A stretch of 64,000 nt of DNA from Paenarthrobacter nitroguajacolicus JCM 14115. GTDB lineage: Bacteria; Actinomycetota; Actinomycetes; Actinomycetales; Micrococcaceae. This document shows, piece after piece, positions 56,250 through 64,000 of this stretch. The stretch spans positions 18,107-82,106 of the forward strand of contig BBFS01000009.1 in assembly GCA_001313365.1 (NCBI GenBank), in the 5' to 3' direction. Each line of letters starts with the position of its first letter. Within the stretch, counting starts at the first letter, position 1. The notes under the pieces are model-generated. The model was not told the DNA's origin. It did not search any database and worked only from the letters and a program-made list of their open reading frames with translations. Position numbers and translations under genes: made by a program.

Positions 56250-57260
56250 GGCTTGCCTGCCTCTGTCGGGTTTGAAGCGTTCCTGCCGTTGTTGGTGTTG
56301 GCGTCCTGCCCGCGCGTTTGCGTCCACGGATCCGGGGGTCATTGAGGTCGTTGATGCTCTCGCCCACGAGGGTCAGCCCCAGGACCGTGAGTACGATCGC
56401 GATCCCGGGGAAGACGCCCGTCCACCAAATACCGGACGAAGTGTCCGCCAGTGCCTTGTTGAGGTCAAACCCCCCCATTCAGCGGCTGATGTGGCTCGAT
56501 GCCGAAGCCAAGGAAGCCCAGGCCGGCGAGCGTCAGGATCGCCTCGGAAGCGTTCAGGGTGAACATTAGCGGCAGGGTCCGGGTGGCGTTCTTGAAAATG
56601 TGCCTCCCAATGATGCGCACGCTGGAAGCCCCGAGCACTTTGGCCGACTCGACGAACGGCTCGGCCTTGAGACGAATGGTCTCTGCCCGGATGACCCGGA
56701 AGTACTGGGGGGGACAAAGACCACCGTGATGGAGAAAGCACAAGAGAAGATGCCGCCCCCAGAAACTGGATTGTCCCCGGCTGATCACGATGGAAATTAC
56801 GATTGCCAGGAGCAGGGTAGGAAACGCATAGATGGCATCCGCCACTACCACCAGAATCCTGTCCAGCCACCCTCCGAAATATCCACTGAGCAGACCAAGG
56901 GCGACACCGAGGAACAAGGACATCGCCACTGACACAACGATGACTGTCACCGCTGTTTGGGAACCCCCCCAAACCACCCGTGACAAGACGTCGTAGCCGC
57001 CAACAGTTGTTCCCAGCAGGTGCTTGGAGTTCGGAGCTTCCTGGGTGGGAAACGAACCGGATGCGTCGCTGAGTTGGGAGTACCCATAGGGAGCAAGGAG
57101 GGGGTGCAAAGATGCTCGTAAGGATGAAGAGTCCACTGAGGACAACGCCCACAATGAGCATGCCTCGCTGAAGTCCGACGCTTTTCTTCAAGTGGCTTAC
57201 CACGGGAAGCCTTGAGAACAAGGGCTGCTTGGGTCGCGTCAATGGGGGGGAAGTCCTCAT
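56227..57260 (-). CDS. dipeptide ABC transporter permease, DppC type (frameshifted)
   Basis: ATG at 57260; its stop overlaps the ATPase start by 23 bases. The N-terminus 'MRTSPPLTRPKQPLF' leads to a first membrane segment 'RGMLIVGVVLSGLFILTSIF', then 'HLLGTTVGGYDVLSRVVWGG', typical of DppC, several further segments, and the EAA loop 'VESAKVLGASSVRIIGRHIF'. The last segment 'GIAIVLTVLGLTLVGESIND' ends in 'LNDPRIRGRKRAG'. Breaks near 57110, 56710 and 56470. About 340 residues. Confidence 0.88.
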
Positions 57261-57262
57261 GG

Positions 57263-58364
57263 TCAGTACCTCACTCGAGGGTCGATGAGTGCGGCAATAA
57301 TATCCACCACGAAGTTGGTGACGGCCACAATGATGGCCAGCAATACAACGATTCCCTGGACGGCCACAAAGTCGCGCGCGTTCAGGTACTGCACCAGTTG
57401 ATAGCCCAGGCCCTTCCACTCAAAGGTGGTTTCGGTCAGAATGGCGCCGCCCAGCATCAGGGCAATTTGCAGGCCCATGACAGTAATGATGGGAATCAGT
57501 GCCGGTTTGTAGGCATGCTTGGTCACCAGGCGGAACTCACTGACACCGCGGGAACGCCCGGCCTCAACGTAGTCCTTGCCCAGCGTGCCGATGACGTTGG
57601 TGCGCACCAGTCGCAGGAAGACGCCGGCGGTCAACAATCCGAGGGCTACTGCGGGGGGGAGCACCGCGTGGGCCACGATGTCCCCCAGGGCTGCGAAGTT
57701 GCCGCTGCGCAATGCGTCCAGCCAGTAGATGCCTGACGGTGCAGCCAGGCCGCTCATGGTCAGTTCCGTTCGCGTAGAGGCTCGACCAGCTACGGGGGGG
57801 AACCATCCAAGCCACACGGAAAACGTCAGTTTGAGGAGGAGCCCGGAGAAGAAAACAGGTGTGGCGTAGCAGAGGATGGCGAAGAACCTCAGAAACGCAT
57901 CAGGAGTCTTGTCCCGGTGCTGTGCGGCAATGAGACCGAAGGGGGGGATGCCGACTGCAAGCGCGACGATCAGTGCGTTGATCGACAGCTCGAGTGTGGC
58001 TGCGCCGAAAGTGGTGAGTACTTCCACCACTGGCCGCCGGTCGGTGATGGTGCTGCCAAAATCGCCGGTGATGAGTTGGCCCAGGTATTCGAAGTACTGG
58101 ACCAGGACGGGCCGATCGTAGCCGGCCTCTTGTATTCGCTGCGCCAGGACGTCCGGGGGCAAGCGTCCGCCTTGCGATGCCGTGATGGGGTCTCCAATGA
58201 CCCGCATCAGGAAGAAGACGAGAGTCACCAAGATGAAGACGGTGGGGATGATCAGGAAAAACCTGACCACGATGTATCTGCCCAAACCTCCCCCCGGCTT
58301 TGGACTTGCTCTTGGGAGCAACGATGCCGGGCTCAGCCTCGGGAACCTCAATAAGTGTTGTCAT
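57263..58364 (-). CDS. dipeptide ABC transporter permease, DppB type (one frameshift)
   Basis: ATG at 58364 ('MTTLIEVPEAEPGIVAP'); a C run at 58290-58295 shifts the frame, after which 'GRYIVVRFFLIIPTVFILVT' starts the DppB fold. 'VLVQYFEYLGQLITGDFGST', 'EAGRSRGVSEFRLVTKHAYK' (EAA loop) and the end 'NFVVDIIAALIDPRVRY' are canonical. About 365 residues with six membrane segments. It is placed two bases before the DppC-type gene. Confidence 0.9.
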
Positions 58365-58441
58365 TGTTACCTGCATTTCCTGCCCGTGGATTGCGCGGGG
58401 GGGTTGTCTCATGCGAGCCGGCCACCTGGGTGGTCAGCAAA

Positions 58442-58478
58442 GGAGGCGGGACACCGGATCAGTGTCCCGCCTCCCTTT
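58442..58478 (-). terminator. hairpin between the binding protein and permease genes
   Basis: A perfect 13-base stem (58442-58454 with 58462-58474), loop CGGATCA. On the minus strand it follows the binding-protein gene and precedes the permeases. Such a hairpin commonly lowers expression of the distal genes relative to the binding protein. Confidence 0.75.
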
Positions 58479-58494
58479 CTTCACAAAGGCGCGG

Positions 58495-60130
58495 TTACTT
58501 GGAAATTACTCCGAGGCGGAACTTGAACGATGGGTCCAGTGTCTTCTCGACGCCATTCACGCCGCTTCCGACAACCGCCACCTGGGCGCTGGAGCAGGGG
58601 GGCAGGGTGGAAATGTCCTTGGCCAAGCGTTCTGGACATCCTTGATGGCAGCCTCGCGGCTGGTCTTGTCCGCATCCGTCAGCTGCTTGGCGATCAGCCA
58701 TTGACTTCGGGATTGTTGTAATGGTTCTTCAGGAAGCCGCCTTCCGGGAAGAACGGCGTCAGGTAGTTATCGGAATCGCTGAAGTCCGGGAACCAGCCAA
58801 ACTGGAACAACGGGTACTCGTCGGCACGGCTGGCCTTGCTGTAAGTGACCCATTCTGTGGACTGCAGGTTCACGGTGAAGAGACCGGACTTCTCCAGCTG
58901 TTCCTTGACCATGGCGTATTCATCGCCGGAGGATCCGCCGTAGTGATCCGGGTTGTACTGCAGGTTCAGTGCGACGGGTTCCGTGATGCCGGCATCCGTC
59001 AGGACCTTCTTTGCCTTGTCCAGGCTTGGCTTTCCGGCATCGCCATAGGCGTCCTTGAACGACTCGTTGGCGCCGAGGAATCCGCTCGGAACGTTGGAGT
59101 ACAGGGGCAGGTAGGTGCCCTTGTATACCTGGTCAGCGATAGCCTGGCGGTCAACGAGGTTGGCCACGGCCTGGCGAACTGCGAGTGCCTTCGCAGGGTC
59201 TGCGCCGGCTGCCTTGGTTCCGTACGGCATGGTGTCGAAGTTGAAGGTGATGTAGCGGATCTCGCCACCCGGTCCGGTGAGGACCTTGACCTTGGAGTCC
59301 TTGCGCAGGTCGTCGATATCCGTGGCGCTCAGGCTGCGGAAGGCAACGTCAATGGCACCTTGCTGGATTTCCAGCTTCAGGTTGGTGGGGGCTGGCGTAG
59401 TACTTGATGGTGGCAGCATCATTGGCGGGCTTGCCAAGAACGCTTGGTAGTCAGCGAGGGCCTTAAAGCTGACCAGTTCGTTCTTCTTGTAGCTGTCAAT
59501 CGTGTACTGGCCGTAGAACGCGTTCGCTTTGATGATCTCGTCGTCCGAAAGAATCTTGTCGGCCGGGAAGACTTCATCGTCCACGATCGGCGCGGCAGGG
59601 CTGCTGAGGATCTGGCTGAACGTTTGGTCGTTGGCGTTCTTCAACTTGAATACCACGGTGGTGGCATCGGGCGTACTTACGCTTTCGATGTTGGTCAGCA
59701 GCGAGGCAGGTCCGGCGGGATCGTTGATTGCCACCTGCCGATCGAAGGAGTGTTTGACGTCCTTGGAATCCAAAGTGTGCCCGTTGGCCCACTTGAGCCC
59801 CCCCGACTTGAGCTTGACGGTGTATTCCGACGGCGCCGTGAACGACGACGATTCGGCGAGGTCGGGAACGGGCTCCGCACCGCCGGGCTTCGAATTCAGG
59901 AGAAATGAGTAGACCTGGTTCATCACCATAAACGAACCGTTGTCATAGGACCCGGCGGGATCCAGCGACGTGACTTTGTCAGTAGTGCCGTAGGCGATGG
60001 GGGGGCCTGCGGCGGCCGGGGGGGCGGATGATGAACCGCCGCCGGAGGGACCCGTGCATGCCGTCAGGGCGAGCGCGGAAATGCCCGCCAGCGCGATAAC
60101 GCCGTGCCGGGCCTTCTTGTTCAGTGCCAT
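58495..60130 (-). CDS. dipeptide-binding lipoprotein, family 5 (frameshifted)
   Basis: ATG at 60130. Lipoprotein signal 'KARHGVIALAGISALALTAC' with lipobox LTAC, Gly/Ser linker, then family 5 solute-binding motifs: 'DKVTSLDPAGSYDNG', 'LKWANGHTLDSKDVKHSFDR', 'RQAVANLVDRQAIADQVY', 'PLFQFGWFPDFSDSDNYLTP'. Slips near 59390 and 58690; the tail then continues 'TLDPSFKFRLGVISK' and ends at 58495. About 540 residues. It captures peptides outside the membrane for the DppBC-DppDF transporter. First gene of the operon. Confidence 0.9.
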
Positions 60131-60301
60131 CTGGTGAACCTTCTGTTCGATGGATTCGGCGCGCCGCCGTGGGATATTTGTGACGGCGCGCACTCTTGAT
60201 TCCACGATTCAATCAGACTTCGAAGGCCGCGAACCCTTCATTTTGTGATTCGAGACACAAAATTTACTTTCCAGTAGGTTTCGCCGGGAAGGTGCCGGCT
60301 C

Positions 60302-61446
60302 CTAGAGGACTTCCCGCTGGAGTGAGCGGGCCGCGTCAATGGTTGCCTGCCCCAGGACGCGGCTGCTTGGTAGAGAACGACGGTCTGGCCCGGGGCCACG
60401 CCTCTCAAGGGATCCGTCAGCGTGACAACAATCTGGGCACGCTCCACTCCGGATTCGTCAGCAACGGATTCCACACGGGCGATTGCCGGAACAGGATCGC
60501 CGTGCGCCCGGACCTGGGCGTGGCAGTCGAACTCAGCGCCGGTGGCGACTTCGGAAATGGGCACGCCGGCCCAGGAGACCTTGATACCGCGAATCTCGTC
60601 GATCGCCAGCAGGCTGCCGGTCCCACGACCACCTTGTTTTCCTTGGGGGGCGGATCTCCAGGACGAACCGGGGGGGCTTACCGTCTGCCGCGGGGGGGGT
60701 GCCCAGCTTCAGGCCGCGCCGCTGCCCCACCGTGAACGCGTTGGCACCGGGATGTTCGCCAACCTTGACACCGGTTTCGTCAACGATGTCGCCGGTTGTC
60801 ATGTCAATCTTCTCGGCCAACCATCCGCGGGTGTCACCGTCGGAAATAAAGCAAATGTCGTGGCTGTCCGGCTTGTTGGCCACGGACAGCCCGCGACGCT
60901 CGGCCTCCGCACGCACCTCAGCCTTGGAAGGGGTGTCGGCCAGCGGGAACATGGAGTGCTTGAGTTGCTCGTGGGTCAGCACACCGAGAACGTAGCTCTG
61001 GTCCTTGGCCCAATCGGCGGCGCGGTGAAGTTCACGGTTACCGTCGGCGTCTTCGATGACTTTGGCATAGTGACCGGTGCACACGGCGTCGAAGCCGAGC
61101 GCAATGGCCTTTTCCAGAAGGGCGGCGAACTTGATCCGCTCGTTACACCGCATGCAAGGGTTGGGCGTCCTGCCCGCAGCGTACTCATCAATGAAGTCCT
61201 GGACCACATCTTCCTTGAAACGCTCCGAGAAGTCCCACACGTAGTAGGGAATGCCCAGGACGTCGCAGGCACGCCAAGCATCGCGCGAGTCTTCGATGGT
61301 GCAGCAGCCCCTGCTTCCTGTGCGCAGGTGCCGGGCATGCGCGACAACGCAAGGTGGACTCCGACGACGTCGTGTCCGGCCTCCACGGCCCGGGCTGCGG
61401 CCACGGCGGAGTCTACTCCGCCGCTCATTGCTGCAAGTACTCGCAT
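60302..61446 (-). CDS. mnmA: tRNA-specific 2-thiouridylase MnmA (frameshifted)
   Basis: ATG at 61446 ('[20 protein letters not shown]'), the PP-loop SGGVDS for ATP binding. The catalytic Cys lies in '[19 protein letters not shown]', the second in '[17 protein letters not shown]'. '[17 protein letters not shown]' is typical. Breaks near 61290, 60700 and 60630, and near 60370; corrected, the protein ends '[11 protein letters not shown]' with TAG at 60302-60304. About 380 residues. It makes the 2-thio modification of wobble uridine in tRNA for Lys, Glu and Gln, using sulfur from a cysteine desulfurase. That enzyme's gene lies about 1.4 kb away on the same strand. Confidence 0.94.
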
Positions 61447-61580
61447 GCTGGCTTTCTGTGTCTGTGGGATTTGGAGCAACTGATCCGGCTGGGAAGAGTC
61501 GGCGTGCCCATCCATTCTAGCCCGTAGTGCCACGCCCGCCCTAAAACCCCTTGACTGGCCACACCCCTGCTTCTAAAGTC

Positions 61581-61600
61581 AAAACTAGTGGTTTTAGAAT
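61581..61600 (+). promoter_or_regulatory. possible leaderless promoter and operator of the FAD reductase gene
   Basis: AAAAC-TAGTG-GTTTT is a small inverted repeat, and TAGAAT directly follows as a good -10 hexamer nine bases before the ATG at 61610. A transcript from it would start at or next to the ATG (leaderless mRNA). No clear -35 box is seen. Confidence 0.35.
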
Positions 61601-61609
61601 CGAGCTGAC

Positions 61610-62849
61610 ATGGCAAACGAACACATCGTTATTGCGGGCGGCGGGCTCGCCGGGGGGGCTACTGCGGCCAAAACCCTCCGGGCCGAGGGCTACGGAGGGG
61701 ACGTCACCGTGGTGGGCGCCGAGCAGCGGACACCCTACATACGCCCACCCCTGTCCAAAGAATTCCTCCTGGGTAAAGCTGACGCAGATTCTGCTCGTAG
61801 TACCCGGGGGGGACTGGTACGGGGGGGAGAACGACGTCGAGCTTCTTCTTGGCAGCCCCGTCAGCCGGATCTACCCTGATGGACATCAGGTAACTCTGGC
61901 CGACGGCCGACGCTCGGCTACTCCAAACTGCTTCTGGCTACGGGTGCCCGGCCTCGTACTCTCCCGCTTCCCGGCGTAGACCTTGACGGAGTCATGACGT
62001 TCCGGACACTGGATGACAGCCTGCGACTTCGGTCCCTCCTGAAAGGCGGAGGACGGAGGGTGGTCATGATCGGGTCCGGATGGATCGGTATGGAACTGGC
62101 CGCTGCAGCCCGCACGTACGGCAACGACGTCACGCTGCTGGGGCTGGAAGACATACCTTTGAGTGCCGCTATCGGCCCTGAACTCGGCCTATACTTCCAA
62201 CGTCTCCATGAAGACCAAGGCGTCAGTTTCCGTCTCCCGGCAAGCGCCGTCGGGATTGATGGACAGGACGGCAAGGCGACGGCGGTTCGCACCAATACCG
62301 GCGAAATGCTGCCTGCTGACGTCGTCATCGTTGCCGTCGCGTCGTACCGGACACAGCACTTGCCGAAGCCGCCGGGCTTGAAATACGCAATGGAATACTG
62401 GTGGATGCCGGACTGAGGTCCAGCGCTCCGGATGTGCTGCCGCCGGAGACGTCGCCAACGCACTGCATCCCTTTACCGGCGAGCACCATCGCAGCGAGCA
62501 TTGGGCCAACGCACTCAACGGCGGCAAAGTGGCGGCAAAGTCCATGATGGGCCAGGACGCCAGATTGGATGTGGTGCCCTACTTCTATACGGACCAGTTC
62601 AGCCTGAGCATGGAGTACTCGGGCTTTCCCTCGTTGACATTCGGAATCCCACCGGTGATTCGCGGCTCGTTGGATGAGGGCAGCTTCATTGCTTTCTGGT
62701 TGAGGGAGGGCAATGTAGTGGCCGGAATGAGCGTCAACCAGAGCCGCGTCCAGAAACCCATCAAGGCATTGATTTCGAACCGCGTCCCGGTAGATGTAGC
62801 GAAACTGACGGATCCCGGAGTACCGCTGGACGAACTGGTGCCTGGCTAG
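61610..62849 (+). CDS. FAD-dependent pyridine nucleotide-disulphide/ferredoxin reductase (frameshifted)
   Basis: ATG at 61610. 'HIVIAGGGLAGGATAAKTLR' is the FAD-binding Rossmann motif; 'RTPYIRPPLSKEFLLG' is typical of ferredoxin/rubredoxin reductases. 'VVMIGSGWIGMELAAAAR' is the NAD(P)-binding motif, and the C-terminal reductase domain has 'DVVPYFYTDQFSLSMEY' and 'FIAFWLREGNVVAGMSVN'. Slips near 61660, 61800-61830, 61900, 62345 and 62400. About 415 residues. It lies between mnmA and the desulfurase on the opposite strand. It may supply electrons to a redox partner that is not in the window. Confidence 0.88.
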
Positions 62850-62858
62850 CAGGAGTCT

Positions 62859-64000
62859 CTACAAAGTTTCTGCCGGGGGGGCTTGCCGGGCTACCGTCGC
62901 CGCTGTCTGAATGTTGGATTCATGACCAGCCATTCCTGCCTGCCTGGCCCTGAGGCATGCCTCGGGAAGTGCCTTCAGGAGCGCGTCCACATCCGCCTCG
63001 GTGGAACTGTGGCCCAGGGTAAATCGCTGGGCGCCGCGGGCAGTATCCTCGTCCAAGCCCATGGCCAGGAGGACGTGTGATGGCCTGGGCACACCAGCGG
63101 TGCACGCCGAACCCGTAGAAGATTCAACACCTGCCAGGTCCAGGAGAAAGAGCAGTGAGTCGCCTTCACAACCAGGAAGGTGAAGTGGGCGTTTCCCGGC
63201 AGCCGACCGTCCCCCGGGAGCACCCCTCAGCACCGCGTCGGGAATCAATTCGAGTACCCCGCGGATGAGGCGGTCCCGCAACGAGCTGAGGCGTTCACGT
63301 TCACGATCCAGGTTTGCCGTCACAGCCTCGGCGGCTGCGGCAAAGGCAGCAATTGCGGGGGGGTGTCCAACGTCCCGGACCGTACATCGCGCTCCTGGCC
63401 ACCCCCGTGCTGCACCGGCGTCAGCTTCACAGCCCTCCCCCCCAGGAAAAGGGCGCCAACCCCTACGGGACCACCAAGCTTGTGCCCTGAGACGGACATT
63501 GCGGAGAGCCCGGAACCACGAAAATCCACAGGAACGGAACCGAACGCCTGGACAGCGTCGGAGTGGACCGGAATGCCATGCTGCTTCGCCAGTTCCACGA
63601 TCTCCGTAACCGGCTGGATGGTGCCTACTTCATTGTTGGCCCACATGACGGTGATCAGGCTACCGATTCGGGCTCCCGTTCGATTTCGTGCTTGATGACG
63701 TCCATCCGGACCTTCCCGTCAGCGTCCACGGGAAGCCATACAACGTGCGCGCCTTCATGCTTTTCAAGCCACTCCACGGTATCCATGACCGCATGATGCT
63801 CGACGGCGGAGCAGAGGATGCGCGTGCGGCGCGGATTCTCGTCCCGCCTGGCCCAATACAACCCCCTTGACTGCCAGGTTGTCCGCTTCGGTCCCGCCTG
63901 AGGTGAAAATAACCTCAGATGGATGTGCCCCCGGCAGCCGCGGCGAGCGTCTCCCGTGCGTCCTCTACCGCCCGCCTCGCGCGGCGCCTGCGCCGTGCAG
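62859..64000 (-). CDS. cysteine desulfurase, NifS/IscS family (partial, frameshifted)
   Basis: The N-terminus lies beyond the window. '[20 protein letters not shown]', '[20 protein letters not shown]', '[12 protein letters not shown]', the PLP-lysine motif '[19 protein letters not shown]' and the sulfur-carrying Cys in '[18 protein letters not shown]' identify the family. Breaks near 63945, 63870, 63650, 63360 and 63200. The stop is at 62859. It converts cysteine to alanine and passes the sulfur on; MnmA is the likely recipient. GSACTAG in place of the commoner GSACSSG is seen in actinobacterial members. Confidence 0.92.

Overview
The window is high-GC chromosomal DNA from an actinobacterium, most likely an Arthrobacter/Paenarthrobacter-type member of the Micrococcaceae. 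This is inferred from gene content and order: whiB1 next to a PdtaS-like kinase, Rv3235-family gene - secA - hpf - comF - lpqB - mtrB - mtrA, a 180-kDa-class NAD glutamate dehydrogenase, and a galactan/UDP-galactofuranose cluster. No database search was possible.

The sequence has a strong quality signature. Runs of 6-8 G or C occur roughly every kilobase on both strands, inside and outside genes. Most split genes are split at or near one of these runs; a few breaks lie at shorter runs and look like single-base losses. Conserved proteins (SecA, WhiB1, HPF) carry an extra Gly or Pro at such runs. I therefore annotate split genes as single genes with frameshifts and read the runs as sequencing or assembly error, not as pseudogenes or phase variation. 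Several starts and ends are correspondingly approximate.

Layout. 1-6.9 kb (+): surface and secreted proteins: a truncated VCBS/FG-GAP protein, a neutral-ceramidase-like protein, two tandem paralogous lipoproteins, and a large NHL/Ig/FG-GAP surface protein. 7-19.2 kb: envelope polysaccharide cluster: GT2, LPG-synthase-type membrane protein and a GT-C/YfhO-like membrane protein on +; then on - a Wzm/Wzt exporter, GlfT2-like galactofuranosyltransferase, UDP-galactopyranose mutase, and an oxidoreductase/aminotransferase/acetyltransferase trio for a diamino sugar nucleotide. 19.4-23.6 kb (+): a very large EssC/EccC-like FHA-FtsK ATPase, the most distinctive gene here. 24.4-31.1 kb: whiB1 with a good CRP-type site upstream, pdtaS-like kinase, giant glutamate dehydrogenase. 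31.2-35.6 kb: CpaE-like/SAF (CpaB-like) pair, a BldC-like HTH protein, a conserved hypothetical, a LysM protein and an Rv3235-family protein. 35.7-46.2 kb (-): secA, YcaQ-like protein, hpf, comF, lpqB, mtrB, mtrA. 46.5-52.9 kb (+): a run of genes, mostly overlapping, for GPDPase-type membrane protein, DUF4129, DUF4350, MoxR, DUF58 and DUF4166. 52.9-64 kb: MetE-fold protein, chorismate mutase, a dipeptide/oligopeptide ABC transporter with a fused double ATPase, mnmA, an FAD/NAD reductase, and the C-terminal part of a cysteine desulfurase running off the end.

How it fits together: MtrAB-LpqB, SecA and the polysaccharide/galactan genes all serve the cell envelope. The MoxR-DUF58 block probably also acts at the membrane. 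The cysteine desulfurase and MnmA form the sulfur relay for tRNA thiolation. I found no tRNA, rRNA, CRISPR array, insertion sequence or phage gene.
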